The notes beneath the pieces were generated by a model, which was not told the DNA's origin, did no database searches, and was given only the letters and a program-made list of their open reading frames with translations. Made by a program: the position numbers and the translations under genes. Shown here in pieces: positions 11,801 through 20,541 of a DNA stretch of 64,000 nucleotides. Source of the stretch: Flavobacteriales bacterium 33_180_T64. Its GTDB lineage: Bacteria; Bacteroidota; Bacteroidia; Flavobacteriales; Flavobacteriaceae. The stretch lies in the NCBI GenBank assembly GCA_002162685.1, contig MAAQ01000022.1, positions 62,001 through 126,000 on the forward strand, read 5' to 3'. How positions within the stretch are numbered: position 1 is the first letter of the stretch; each line of letters begins with the position of its first letter.

Positions 11801-14800
11801 CCGCCATCGTAATTTTCGTTATAAAAGAACTGTCCCCAACCTCTATAGAGAGGACCTAAATGAGGCATTTCATTATTATAGTACTCATGAGCGCCAGTCG
11901 TATACATTGCATTCGGGTTTGACCAGTTATAGCTAACTTCAACACTTTGATTTATTCCAGCAGCATCAATATATTTTCGGAGTAATTCTTTATTATTCTT
12001 ACCGATTGAATAATACCCAATAAAAGACACTATAGTTCCCGGCAGAGGTATATCTAGGTCTCCATCAAATATCCCAATAGGAATAGTACTTTCTGGGGTA
12101 ATCACACCATCGATCACATCAATTCTAATCTTACCTTTTGTGTAATTCGGTAATTTCACAACAAAAACGAAAGTCCCGTTGTCCTCATTTGTAAACCCAG
12201 CTGGTGTACCTGACAAAATCGCTGGGCGTGCTTCACAAGAGTTATTCCCTGATGGAGGAATTGCCGGAGATTGCCAATTCTCTTCGGCAAGAACATGACC
12301 ATAAGGAATATCGTAATTTGTTGCTCTATAAATAGGATAATCTGGTACAATATGTCTGGTTATTTCCATATCTGGAATACCTTGATTTTCGATAGCATCT
12401 TGATTAGGTTGATAAATAAAGTCCATATTCCATCTAAAAGCAGACCATTCTAAAGCATTAGAATCTGACAAAGCTTCAAAACTTATTGTAGAAAAATAGG
12501 CGCTATTTAAGTGAGGTAGAGGCTGTTGCAAATCGGCATTGCTAATAACCGTAGTTTGTAAATTTAATGCGACTTTGTTCATTAATTGATGTTCACTGAT
12601 CAAATCGCCATCAGTATTCCAAAAGCGTTGCACAACTTCAAATGTGATATCATCTGTAGGTCGTACAGTAATTGTTGGCATAGACAAAGCACCTATCCCT
12701 GTTCCTGGAAACGCCACACCTGTATTATCATCTAAACAGAAATCCTTTGCGAACTCATATACTTCTTCTTTCTTACCTATTTCATCTCCCCCTGAAGGTC
12801 CATCATCATAAACTATTCTTGGTGAAGAGTTTATTTCTGGATTATTATTTCCAGAGTGCACTCTAAAATATAATTTTTGCCCTTTGTCAACCACAATAGG
12901 GCCTGATGGAACGCCTAATCCTAATGGTGCTCCATTTTCATATTCATGCAAAGTGACATCTTGAGACGATGTGTTTATATATGTAAAAAACATTCTAAAA
13001 GGATCTCCATTATTTAATGAAGGTTTCGACGTCTCTATTGTGTATACGACATTTCCAGGGGTTAAACTTTGAATTTTATCTGTAATCGCGACCGTACCAT
13101 CTCTCGGAGCTATCCATACTCTCACTGCATCAAAATCAAGGAGTGCCTGTTGAACCTGATCTTGTGGATCTGGGTCATCTGGAAGACCAGGAATACTAGA
13201 ATCGGTTATGACCATATTTTCAGATTCGGCGCTTGAGCTAACAAAACTTCTCCCTCCAGTAGCTTCGTCCAGTGTATTGAAATATACCACTTCATCTTTT
13301 ACAATATCCATTATATTATCGCCATTCCCATCTACAAAATAGACTGTAGACTCCGACTTCGTCTTAACACGCTTTTTCGACCCAAAAAATCCAAAAGCAT
13401 ACAGGTCGTATGATTCTCCAAATATTGTTTTAGAGAACCCTTTACTTCTATAATAATCTGAAGCATTGTTTATAGGTAAAGCATTACTTGGTGTATCAGT
13501 CAGAAAGGTATATTCAAATCTATTTTCAAATTGGTCGCTAAGTTCCAATTGACCTCTAAAATATTCTAATCCGTTGCCTGTTCTGTAAATGAGGTCATCT
13601 AATCCATCTCCATCAATGTCAGAGAGTGTAACCTTTCCTTTATTTTTAAATGAATTTTCGCCAAAAGGCGCTCCAAAAGTTACATGTCTTCTTTTGTTCT
13701 GAGAATGTACTGCAGGTCTTATTTCAATTCCAGCAGAAATACTAGCCCTAAACCCAGTTTCTATGCTTTGATTTGCGCTAATCTCTGATCGATCTATTAA
13801 TCCACCTAAGCTATTTGCAAAGCTTGGACTATAGTCTGGAAGTTCTATAGTTTGAGGCGCAGTATATAAATTGCCTCCATTCAATTCTTGTACGTCGTCA
13901 TAATATTGGAAATCATGACGATAAAATTCGTTGCCTTCTTTATCTTTTTCAGCTACCCATTCTAAGAGGTTTTTAGTAAAACGACCTTCAATATAATCAA
14001 GTTCATATGATCTTATTAGGTTATTGTTATAACTAATTTCAATGTTTTTAAGCAAATATGGATCAATCCATTTTAAACCTAATTTAGCATTAATGTTGAC
14101 ATCAAGTTTCACATTACTTTCATCAAGTATAAATTGTACTTTATATGCTCCATTTGTTGTATTATGTCCAGTATAAATGACACTATCGCAATAAAAATAC
14201 GTTCCATTCGATAAATTATCACCAGTGGCTCCTATATTTTCATTTGTATAGGTATATACCATATTGTTTCCGAACACATCTTCAACTTTATACAAAGCCC
14301 AATGTACAATGTTATTGGCATCATTCCTTACAATAGTATTATCGATAAGATTTCCGTCGTATCCACCATACCAACTTACAGTTCCTGATGCATCTGTGGT
14401 TTTCCAATAGTAATTTTCAGGTGTTGTTCCGTACCGCTCAATCTTAGCAAATCCACCTTGTTTTCTTGGTGTAAATATCTTTGCGCCATCATTTATATAT
14501 TCGGTTCTATTTTGAAGAGATGTATCATACCCACTAACCTCATCACCAGCGTGTCTATGTGGTAAGAAATTGTTTGGATACATTAACATTTCTCCATTGA
14601 GGTTATATAATTCTGACTCTCCAGTTGTATCGAAAATTGGCGCTCCCCAACGTGTATCAAGATTTACAGAAGGCATATTCATACTCCAACCAAGGCCCAA
14701 CCAGCCATTACCCCCTTCACTGCTATAGCGCAACCCAACATTAGGTTGCATTCCGTTTCTTCCAGCTGGAATTCGAATAGGATAGGAAATATTAGCATCT

Positions 14801-16377
14801 CCTCTTTGCGATACAACAGGAGGTGTAATTAAGGTCATTGCTGCTGAAGGATCAACAGCCTTAATATCATTCATCATTGTTGGCATGAACGAACTTGTCG
14901 ATGATGCCTCTGGAGTTTGAATTATTCCGTTTATATAATCTGTACCATTGTTGATGTCATCAATTTTTAAATAGGAAATAAGTCTATTTTTTTTGACATC
15001 TAAAGAATCCTTTATCAACGCCTTCCAACCTTTTTCTTTTTTATCAAAATAAAAAGTTCTTATATCTTTTTTAGAATAACCCTCTGGAATCATTTCTGGA
15101 TTAAACTCTAATTCCAATTTAAAAGGTTTTTCAGTATTAATTCTATTGGTTGAATTAACTCTATATGCATGAGCATTTTTAGTTACATTTCGCATCCCAG
15201 ATTCAAATGGTGCAATATCTATTGCTCTTAAAGAGGTTATTGCGATACTTTCTTTTGCTGAGGTATCTTCATAAGTATTTACTGCTATTCCAAAAGCTTC
15301 ATTCCGTTCAGCGACCAAAGCACTTACAGTTGCACGATACTTTGTAGTTTGCAAATCATAAAGGTGATCGGCTTCCATTAAATAATCTTCTACAAATATC
15401 ACTTCTTGCCCTAATAAACCAGAAGAATCTGTTGCGATAACACGTAAAATATTACTTGCGTTTTGCCATTCTTTAATGGGCACTAGACCTTCAAACTCTC
15501 CATCTGAAACTTGTAATGGTGTCGTTCCTGCTATAACATTAAGATTTCCGGAAATGGTTCCTTTTACAAATCCCTTAATATATATATTATTGTCTTTTGT
15601 AAGTTGAACTTGATCTTGTTGAAGCACTAGAAGAGAAGGTACTTTTTCTGTATCTCCTGATTTTATTTCAATCTGTACATTTTTAATGGTATATTGATGG
15701 TGCATTGAGGACGGAATTGTAAACAACACTTCATTTTCACCTTCCATTAACCAATTTTTATTCAATTCCTCCTCTTGAGTGGTCCAACCTTTTGTAGCTT
15801 TCACCATATATCCTCCAAATGCAGAGCGTCCATTGATACTTCGAGAAACAGCATATTGTCCTTGTACACCTTCCAGTTCGTATTTCAGGATCACTTTATC
15901 TGTTATTTTTAATTGCGGCAAATCGTCAATCTGAATCACAAATAAATTATCTGATGGATTGTCCATTGGCATTTGCTTTGATACACCAACATGCCCTTGT
16001 ACTAGGTCTGCTTTAAAAATTCCGCCTTCAAAAAGAGATTTTATTTTCGATAATGACGCTTTAGAACTTATTGGTGGCTCTTTTTTATCTGATGTGACTG
16101 TGTTGATTGTTTCCGAATCTAAATTCGCACTATTTTCCTTCTCTGAAGATGTCTCTAATGAAATAAAATCTAAGGTATACTCTTCTAATCCTCTTTCTAG
16201 ATTGGTTTCAAAAAAATTATTTAAACGATCACCATAAAGGTCGATTACTGGCCCTAAAATTGGTTGCGCTGGAAGAACAAAAATCCAATGTAATGCTGTT
16301 ATTAATATAACGCGATAAGCGAATTTTTTGAACCGTCTATTTGTTGTAAACGATAAAGGTGTCGTATTAGTTTTCAT
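5815..16377 (-). CDS. Giant SpvB/TcdB-like RHS-repeat protein (about 3,520 aa)
   Basis: The open frame reaches 16473, but I choose the ATG at 16377: it lies 40 nt after the upstream gene's stop and begins a signal-anchor-like N-terminus (a basic stretch, then VILITALHWIFVLPAQP). Order of parts, counted from that start: a unique N-terminal region; an SpvB-type domain near 520-620 (PVVSQRGDANISYPIRIPAG, then GGNGWLGLGWSM); TcdB-like FG-GAP motifs near 920, 1016, 1720, 1829, 1926 and 2030 (for example FQDVNGDGLQDVLISDG); a long run of YD/RHS repeats from about 2150 to 3100 (YDAFGRTTKI, YDHLGRAIQTY); the RHS core near 3196-3300 (HGDHLGSASFITDASG, GLYYYGARYYNPS, NPINLIDPDG); and a C-terminal tip of about 208 residues. 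It probably forms a hollow TcB/TcC-like shell. The tip is Gly/Val-rich with no nuclease or ADP-ribosyltransferase motif I recognise, and no immunity gene follows. Toxin or surface-adhesin roles are both possible. Confidence 0.9.
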   Translation of the reverse strand: MKTNTTPLSFTTNRRFKKFAYRVILITALHWIFVLPAQPILGPVIDLYGDRLNNFFETNLERGLEEYTLDFISLETSSEKENSANLDSETINTVTSDKKEPPISSKASLSKIKSLFEGGIFKADLVQGHVGVSKQMPMDNPSDNLFVIQIDDLPQLKITDKVILKYELEGVQGQYAVSRSINGRSAFGGYMVKATKGWTTQEEELNKNWLMEGENEVLFTIPSSMHHQYTIKNVQIEIKSGDTEKVPSLLVLQQDQVQLTKDNNIYIKGFVKGTISGNLNVIAGTTPLQVSDGEFEGLVPIKEWQNASNILRVIATDSSGLLGQEVIFVEDYLMEADHLYDLQTTKYRATVSALVAERNEAFGIAVNTYEDTSAKESIAITSLRAIDIAPFESGMRNVTKNAHAYRVNSTNRINTEKPFKLELEFNPEMIPEGYSKKDIRTFYFDKKEKGWKALIKDSLDVKKNRLISYLKIDDINNGTDYINGIIQTPEASSTSSFMPTMMNDIKAVDPSAAMTLITPPVVSQRGDANISYPIRIPAGRNGMQPNVGLRYSSEGGNGWLGLGWSMNMPSVNLDTRWGAPIFDTTGESELYNLNGEMLMYPNNFLPHRHAGDEVSGYDTSLQNRTEYINDGAKIFTPRKQGGFAKIERYGTTPENYYWKTTDASGTVSWYGGYDGNLIDNTIVRNDANNIVHWALYKVEDVFGNNMVYTYTNENIGATGDNLSNGTYFYCDSVIYTGHNTTNGAYKVQFILDESNVKLDVNINAKLGLKWIDPYLLKNIEISYNNNLIRSYELDYIEGRFTKNLLEWVAEKDKEGNEFYRHDFQYYDDVQELNGGNLYTAPQTIELPDYSPSFANSLGGLIDRSEISANQSIETGFRASISAGIEIRPAVHSQNKRRHVTFGAPFGENSFKNKGKVTLSDIDGDGLDDLIYRTGNGLEYFRGQLELSDQFENRFEYTFLTDTPSNALPINNASDYYRSKGFSKTIFGESYDLYAFGFFGSKKRVKTKSESTVYFVDGNGDNIMDIVKDEVVYFNTLDEATGGRSFVSSSAESENMVITDSSIPGLPDDPDPQDQVQQALLDFDAVRVWIAPRDGTVAITDKIQSLTPGNVVYTIETSKPSLNNGDPFRMFFTYINTSSQDVTLHEYENGAPLGLGVPSGPIVVDKGQKLYFRVHSGNNNPEINSSPRIVYDDGPSGGDEIGKKEEVYEFAKDFCLDDNTGVAFPGTGIGALSMPTITVRPTDDITFEVVQRFWNTDGDLISEHQLMNKVALNLQTTVISNADLQQPLPHLNSAYFSTISFEALSDSNALEWSAFRWNMDFIYQPNQDAIENQGIPDMEITRHIVPDYPIYRATNYDIPYGHVLAEENWQSPAIPPSGNNSCEARPAILSGTPAGFTNEDNGTFVFVVKLPNYTKGKIRIDVIDGVITPESTIPIGIFDGDLDIPLPGTIVSFIGYYSIGKNNKELLRKYIDAAGINQSVEVSYNWSNPNAMYTTGAHEYYNNEMPHLGPLYRGWGQFFYNENYDGGGMAGDVFGNLINKDIVENPELNHTFSIPGVNCPQDENYAQCVQQSLNLPSEGTVITAGDLDNLFGNLDGMLDPSNFEYPEISFVPGKAQRMESLDSEKWIGLSEAQFSAARTYRTVNYAGGGNNDGGNSGPFSGIIQDEDDEGDWGDANGTTGMHAINKVQKSSSKTLAGGYGPVALNNTETDDYNNTVSDFIDINGDRYPDAVYPQVVTKSNMTGGHKNMLEQHLFGEPGNMYSSGQSISLSGSTNDLRPDKSNASESAPAPKANAKGNLNTVTTGPPMATLGINVNIEADSEQTAIFLDINGDGLVDRVAEEGGSFKYRLNKGGFNINESTSEIFPNLFTGGRSEPGTFDVNVGLPGGVDFTTIFGNNPATSNILSGSIDFNIGVTGSNGTTRSTFQDVNGDGLQDVLISDGNDGKVRFNLGNKFGPITSLTTPSPIFGNPNLKQDSRSRGVGAAIDAGIYFGFPVCCGPVPTVHLKFGVTLGGSMSLSITDTEKAFKDMNGDGYLDYVKDSGDDLVVYYSAIGRTNKLRTVNNPLGGSFSVDYNPNPKTADNPNSKWVMKSVTVDDGYHDIVNDGEDQYVTEFRYDDAKYDRREREFYGFETVKVFDYRDENLTDVYRTTTTQYHNKNYYLQGLVKLKNVKSGGSSDLSGFSVDIPDNRFTETENEYTIYGLQTDNQHLDLTNVLDESYDVGGTEGRGSAVAVLTKTTNRIIERTANEIVSEVTMEYDDLARVSSFTNHGDVDQGSEPDEYTTTVTYHDDAVLLDKNLINIPKSTIVSVGNEEMRERFTTNIDLNTGTVGRIKARINNDDLFSESDMTYDEFGNLSSITYPENASGERMSYSYTYDQEGKYRVQTQDAFGYTSSASYDPEFDTILQTIDITNSPMQYEYDAFGRTTKIIGPKEIENPGTDFTIQYRYYTKHDQLTGVANIPEEAFMPVGVTEHFDVQHPDNTIKTITFIDGLSRIVQVKKDIEYESFGVPGPGSGNEKMSITGKVTYDHLGRAIQTYHPWHENTAPDLNYQLNNYQNINYFSETIYDQLDRVKETIDAAGNKSFSSYTVSNNLHKSTSRIEQNDANEITSMSFSDARGRKVKTIQVGPDGNLETLFTYNAINELEAYTDADNITTYFDYDLLGRKIRRIHPDNGVTEFFFDNANNLIKMQTEKMAIADEFITYDYEFNRLIKSNFPDGPGGEENIANVTISYGAANSGFETGRIIEQTDGTGIQTFTYGNMGELVHNTRTVIAPSLPARTFDTSFAYDSWNRVLNVQYPDGELVNYNYNLGGQLNNVQGGIDGSEYMYIKNTNYDYFGQTTSKEFGNGTRATYTYEPELRRLSRAVLFDGANTKLLDNHYTYNKASNVTRIKNLAGSNNEYEMGGNYTHNYSYDILNRLSEASGGFNGNGFSHPEAFNSSYSLTMEYNNSHGIANKKQQHNINNTAVDKNTYNRIYTYIEGTHKLEKIEEPAVTVVGSGFAMNFDYDVNGNITNVNDTNGNNSNYYWDESNRLRVVHDIATMRMHHYIYDASNQRIFKSSSDPTAIYENGSPVESQSVTFENYTTYPSSLIVVKPDGEYTKHYFSGGQRILSRIGDGDIDFATPISGDGTLIGKLKSIQQRQIQDLQKTTIKSGVGTVEFKKYVSKEDALEVNDLENDEVQKGDKPSESAPGNIYFFHGDHLGSASFITDASGDAYQFFANLPFGETMIEQKNTEVPDDYENRYKFNGKELDTETGLYYYGARYYNPSTSVWLSVDPMADAMPSWNSYNYTMQNPINLIDPDGMMPNGPGDPPKWKIWLKDTWEDVKYDWSKIMDDLDNGWFDDKEFVLDGSAKADIGLQIGVNGKIYGVIDVKGKLDVVSFELINGKVDLTNPGKAESYMVEHILNGDGKGVKYETGIDVIVGIGGKEIIGGNYKSVHRGHDSSSEQVAEEGGIYFIIPLAKIKNSENSKAFQNVGLYKMPTKVKASPNTEGFYGLDFGLGVAIIIGINANLKIGWKTKE

Positions 16378-16417
16378 AAGATGTGCGTTTAATAAAATAT
16401 TATGTGACTTTGGTATT

Positions 16418-18319
16418 TTACTTAACCAAGAGTTTGAAGGTTCTACTCGTTTGAGCTGTTTCGACAGACACAAAATAAATTCCCGAATTTGATAGTTTAT
16501 TTTGATAAGTGATCTGTTGTCTATTCAACAATTGTTCTGAAGCTACGAGTTGGCCGTTTATATTGAAAATGCGAATTATCACCTTAGATGGTTGCTTTAA
16601 ATTCATACTCAATGTAAACGATTGATTAATTTCTACCGGATTCGGAAATAGTTCCGAACTTCCGTTATCAAAAGCATTATTTCCAATTACTTCTATAGGA
16701 AATCGTGTTTCACATCCATTGGCTGTGATTACTACAAATTCATAATTTCCCTTCGATCGAAAGACAAATTGTTGAGTTGTGGCCAGTTTGGTTGTACTAT
16801 CATACCAGGCATATGTTAAGTCTAAATTTTTATGTGCTGTTACATATGGCAATACATGTACTTGACCATTGGCATCTAACTGCCAAACAGGTGCAATTTC
16901 TACTACTGGAGTATTTTGAACATCAAGTTTTACAGACGTTTCGAAAACTTGATTAAGTGCATCGGTTATTATTATGTTGTGGGTTCCAGCTTCTAAATTT
17001 AAATTAAAATGAGCGTCATTAGTTTCGTGTATTGTTATACCATTTTCAGACGTTGTTTCAATGTTAAATGGAGCTTGTCCTCCTTCAAGTTTCAATTCTA
17101 CTAAAGACGATGTTGTATTGACACAATTGGTTGCAGTAACTTTGGTTTGTGCAAAAAAAGCAGGTGCAGCAAAAAATGTGAAATAGCGAAACTCTTTATC
17201 AGTAATCTCCCAAGGAATATCTTTAAAAACCATAATTCCAGTTTCGGTATTTACTGAAGGGTATATTATAGCCGTTTCAAAATCGAAAGATCCCTTATAA
17301 TTATCCTGAACTGCAAGCCATAATTTAAAAGGGGTATCACCTGGAGCAGGTAATTTCATTTCCATATCCTTCAGGTTGACATGTAATTCTATGCTTTGTT
17401 GGTTTAAATCTTCTAGCCCATTACTGGTTTGTACTTTCCATACACGTTCCATTTTTCGAAACGTATCATTTGCATTATTCAATAGTTCTGTGCCTGCGTT
17501 ATTATTTCCCCAAACTAGAAAGAAGCCATTAGATACTTTAGTTTTATTTTTAGTATTTGATGTTTCTATTGTATCAAAACCAATAATAAGACCATCATTC
17601 AAGGCATTACCTGATTGTTTTTGATCTAATTTATGTTCATCATCTCTACCTATACCTGTAACATTATGAGTAAATTCTTTATTCTTTTTATACGACCAGA
17701 TGGTATCGTTCTGTGAAGTGATATAGCTCTTTTTACCAATAAGGCTAATGCCATATTTAATAGATAAATACGACTCTACTTTAGAACGCTCTAGTAGGTT
17801 GAGGATCTTTGGGAAATATAAAACTTCAACCAATTGATTATTTTCTGGATCTTCATTAATACGTTTATAGAAATCCTTAAATGACAAGCTATTTTTTTTA
17901 GAAAAATGCTTCATTCTGGTCATGTAGGATAAAATCATTCCATTATTCGGGTCTGATTTATCATATTCTAAACCTTCATCTTTATCGATAAAAGTACTTG
18001 TTACTTTAATTTTATTTTTTCGAGTAGATAGTTTAAAGACATTTTCTTCACTATTGTCATTGGTCTTAAAAACTGTGAAAATGGAAAAATATTCATCTAG
18101 TAGATTTTTATAAACTGCTTTTTCTTTCATAATATCTACCACAGGATTGTAATTATACAACACCTCCTTGTTTCTCGTTCGATTTTCGGAATTCTGTTGT
18201 ATAATACTGTCTCCTCTTAACCAAAGTTTATTTTCAGAGAACCCTACTGTTTGTTGCCCATAGGTTACCTCAAGACAAATAAAATATATTGCAAAAGCTA
18301 AAAATAATAGTCTATTCAT
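16418..18319 (-). CDS. T9SS-sorted surface protein, upstream partner of the RHS giant (633 aa)
   Basis: A signal peptide (MNRLLFLAFAIYFICLEVTYG) is followed by a region near residues 180-270 with the Bacteroidota pattern SYLSIKYGISL...IWSYKKNKEFTHNVTGIGRDD (split here), which I associate with surface proteins annotated as DUF8202 or LamG-like. Residues 395-530 look like Ig/PKD-like repeats. The last ~70 residues form a T9SS type A sorting domain (ELFPNPVEINQSF ... GIYFVSVETAQ). The stop lies 40 nt before the chosen start of the RHS giant, so the two are very likely co-transcribed. The giant has no T9SS domain of its own, so this protein may be a surface partner or a display factor; that is inference from position only. 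Confidence 0.85.
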   Translation of the reverse strand: MNRLLFLAFAIYFICLEVTYGQQTVGFSENKLWLRGDSIIQQNSENRTRNKEVLYNYNPVVDIMKEKAVYKNLLDEYFSIFTVFKTNDNSEENVFKLSTRKNKIKVTSTFIDKDEGLEYDKSDPNNGMILSYMTRMKHFSKKNSLSFKDFYKRINEDPENNQLVEVLYFPKILNLLERSKVESYLSIKYGISLIGKKSYITSQNDTIWSYKKNKEFTHNVTGIGRDDEHKLDQKQSGNALNDGLIIGFDTIETSNTKNKTKVSNGFFLVWGNNNAGTELLNNANDTFRKMERVWKVQTSNGLEDLNQQSIELHVNLKDMEMKLPAPGDTPFKLWLAVQDNYKGSFDFETAIIYPSVNTETGIMVFKDIPWEITDKEFRYFTFFAAPAFFAQTKVTATNCVNTTSSLVELKLEGGQAPFNIETTSENGITIHETNDAHFNLNLEAGTHNIIITDALNQVFETSVKLDVQNTPVVEIAPVWQLDANGQVHVLPYVTAHKNLDLTYAWYDSTTKLATTQQFVFRSKGNYEFVVITANGCETRFPIEVIGNNAFDNGSSELFPNPVEINQSFTLSMNLKQPSKVIIRIFNINGQLVASEQLLNRQQITYQNKLSNSGIYFVSVETAQTSRTFKLLVK

Positions 18320-18582
18320 AATTTAAGATTTAGAATACATGTAGATATTCAAAATGAATACCTGACTCAAATGTGATTCCAATAATTAGATATTACAATA
18401 GCTACTATTAATTCGAGAGAATTAATTTCAAAAACGTCATAGAATAATACAAAAGCGCGTTTTAGTCATATCCTTCAAAATTCTTGATCGATACATTAAA
18501 GAGTACAGATGATATATTAAAACGTTTGATAAGCTATTATCGACTAGAAAGTTTCTTAACGGAAAGGCTAGAGGAAGGAAAA

Positions 18583-19025
18583 CTAAAATTTTGATGACAA
18601 ATTATATACGCATGGAGTATTTTCAGATATTTCACTTTTAGTATGTGTCTTTTTGTCAAAATAATAACCAGTTACTTTTTCATCAAAATTAAGTCCCCTA
18701 TCTCTTTGTTGATTATATGAAGAGTGGTACATAGGTTTAAGGTTATTTATATGAGCAATAGTAATGTCAAACCATTTTGTTTTAGCTTGATTCATTTTAA
18801 CAGAGGTTATTATTAAAACGTTATTCTTAATTTTTTTATCTCTGTTTTAATTTTTCCGATTTCTATTTTGGAAGTGTCTTATACGATAGACCAAGTCATT
18901 TCATAATTCTCATTTTTGATTAACTCTGAATCAAAAGAATTGTTTAATGGAGTGATCGTAGAATCTTGTGCAAATGAACTCAGAGAGATCAGTATTGAAA
19001 GAATAGTGAAAAGAATATTTTTTAT
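18583..19025 (-). pseudogene. Eroded paralogue of the secreted protein at 19729-20466
   Basis: Reading the minus strand gives KNILFTILSISLISLSSFAQ (a signal peptide whose start codon is now ATA at 19025-19023), then DSTITPLNN...EMTWSIV, an in-frame TAA, DTSKIEIGKIKTEIKK, several further stops, and finally MYHSSYNQQRDRGLNFDEKV...GYYFDKKT. The intact neighbour reads EMNWFMLQDTLKVQIGKVKTEIQK and KYHSSYNQQRDMVLKFGEKITGYYLDKKT at the same places. So the relic has lost its start, gained stops, carries at least one frame disruption, and is truncated relative to the paralogue's C-terminal third. It is not expected to make protein. It probably arose by tandem duplication. Confidence 0.85.
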
Positions 19026-19129
19026 AAATTATTTTTTAAATGCTATGTTAATTTTGATCATGATGAGATAGTTAAACCAAAAAGACATCATAATTTTAAA
19101 CTATCTTTTTGGTTTAGATTTGGTATCAC

Positions 19130-19687
19130 TTAAAACTTATATCCCAATGAAATTTGAAATACACTGTTTCTAATATCAGGGTTTTCTCCAACTGTTGTAA
19201 TACCGTAATTATAGCGTACTTGCGCAAATAAATGAGAACTGAAATTATATCCAACACCAACATTAAGTCCAAAATCAAAACTTGAGGCATCAATCTCAGA
19301 ATCAGCAATTGACCCATCATTAAATTCGGCTTTATCATTAATCAAAAATGACGCTTGCGGCCCTACTTCTATACTAAATTTTTCAGACAGGTAATATTTT
19401 GCCATCAATGGGATTACTAGATAATCTACTTTGATTTTTGCTAAATTTTCAGCCTCTGAACCCTGTGTGGAATACAATAATTCTGGTTGAAGTGAAAAAT
19501 TTTCGTTTATCTTAAATTCGGCAAATCCACCAATATGAAAACCGAATAAGCTATTCCTATCAGCGTCACCTCCAGTAAAGTTTGAAATGTTAAGGCCTGT
19601 TTTTAATCCAAAATTGACATTTTGTGCCATCATTGAATTTGTCATTCCTAAAATGACAATAGTTGATACTAGCAATAGTTTTTTCAT
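19130..19687 (-). CDS. Outer-membrane beta-barrel protein (porin-family like, 185 aa)
   Basis: A signal peptide ending in SMMAQ is followed by the pattern of small Bacteroidota beta-barrels (OMP_b-brl_2 type): NVNFGLKTGLNISNFTGGDA, FGFHIGGFAEFKINENFSL, QPELLYSTQG, amphipathic strands, and the typical aromatic C-terminus FQISLGYKF. About eight strands are expected. It starts 41 nt after the stop of the secreted protein gene upstream, so both could be in one transcript. The specific cargo or role is unknown; members of this family are usually structural or unassigned outer-membrane proteins. Confidence 0.85.
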   Translation of the reverse strand: MKKLLLVSTIVILGMTNSMMAQNVNFGLKTGLNISNFTGGDADRNSLFGFHIGGFAEFKINENFSLQPELLYSTQGSEAENLAKIKVDYLVIPLMAKYYLSEKFSIEVGPQASFLINDKAEFNDGSIADSEIDASSFDFGLNVGVGYNFSSHLFAQVRYNYGITTVGENPDIRNSVFQISLGYKF

Positions 19688-19728
19688 AATAGTTTTGTTT
19701 TAATTTTTGTTTGTGTTTTTTATGTTAT

Positions 19729-20466
19729 TTACTCTACTAATTCCATGACCATTTTTCTGCCACCAAAATCAATTTCTTGTTTCAGTATTTTTCTAGTTGT
19801 CGTGTCAATATAATATGTGCTTACAGCAGAATTGTTTGAAATATCATCTGTGGTTTCAACTTTCCAGACGCTTCTTTTCTTTTCATTAAAATTTAGAGTT
19901 GTTTCTTCTGTATTTTTGATGGTTGCAGTAATTAGTCCTATTTCAGCTTTAGGATTATAGTCAAAAATTGAAATAGTATTTGAGTATCCATTTTTTAGGG
20001 GAAGAAATCTTATGAATTGAGGATAAAAATTACTATCAAAAAAAGAAGTCTCAGCTTCTTCAGAAATTTCTGTTTTCATTTCTGTTTTTTTATCTAAATA
20101 ATAGCCCGTAATTTTTTCTCCAAATTTTAATACCATATCTCTTTGTTGATTGTATGACGAATGATATTTAGGGGCAAAATTCTGTGTTCCAACAACCGTA
20201 CTGTCAATCCATTTTGCAGGTGAATGTACCATATCAACTGTTGTTATAATATATATATTCTCTTTTCTCTTCTGTATTTCTGTTTTTACTTTTCCTATTT
20301 GTACCTTCAGCGTATCTTGAAGCATAAACCAATTCATCTCTGATGTTTCGGATAAAACTAGGTTTTTGATAGCTGGATTATTTATTGGACTTAATACTGT
20401 TTCTTGACTAAATACCCGAAAGGATGTTACAAGAGTAATTAGTATAATGTAAAGTGTATATTTCAT
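19729..20466 (-). CDS. Secreted protein of unknown function (245 aa)
   Basis: An upstream start at 20502 would add 12 residues. I prefer the ATG at 20466 because it begins a clean signal peptide (MKYTLYIILITLVTSFRVFSQ) nearly identical to that of the next gene upstream. The mature part contains TTVDMVHSPAKWIDST, KYHSSYNQQRDM and GYYLDKKT and is predicted to be beta-rich. No catalytic signature is visible. A broken copy lies at 18583-19025, so this family has expanded locally. The leader region is a near-copy of that of the gene at 20542-21195 (see repeat entries). Probably periplasmic. Confidence 0.75.
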   Translation of the reverse strand: MKYTLYIILITLVTSFRVFSQETVLSPINNPAIKNLVLSETSEMNWFMLQDTLKVQIGKVKTEIQKRKENIYIITTVDMVHSPAKWIDSTVVGTQNFAPKYHSSYNQQRDMVLKFGEKITGYYLDKKTEMKTEISEEAETSFFDSNFYPQFIRFLPLKNGYSNTISIFDYNPKAEIGLITATIKNTEETTLNFNEKKRSVWKVETTDDISNNSAVSTYYIDTTTRKILKQEIDFGGRKMVMELVE

Positions 20467-20474
20467 TTGTTTAA
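20405..20474. repeat. Leader/signal-peptide repeat, copy 1
   Basis: About 70 bp, roughly 90% identical to 21134-21203 (shared core GTTACAAGAGTAATTAGTAT on the plus strand). It covers the signal-peptide codons and the start of the gene ending at 19729. It indicates local duplication or gene conversion between two adjacent genes whose mature parts differ. Confidence 0.85.
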
Positions 20475-20541
20475 GGATTTGAAATGTAAAGTGCGTTTGC
20501 ATTTTTGTATTTGAACAGAGTTATTTTTTAACTATTGAAAA

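Noticed and set aside
16378-16473. Upstream extension of the RHS gene
   Set aside because: The extra 32 codons overlap the end of the preceding gene and lack signal-peptide character; the ATG at 16377 fits better.
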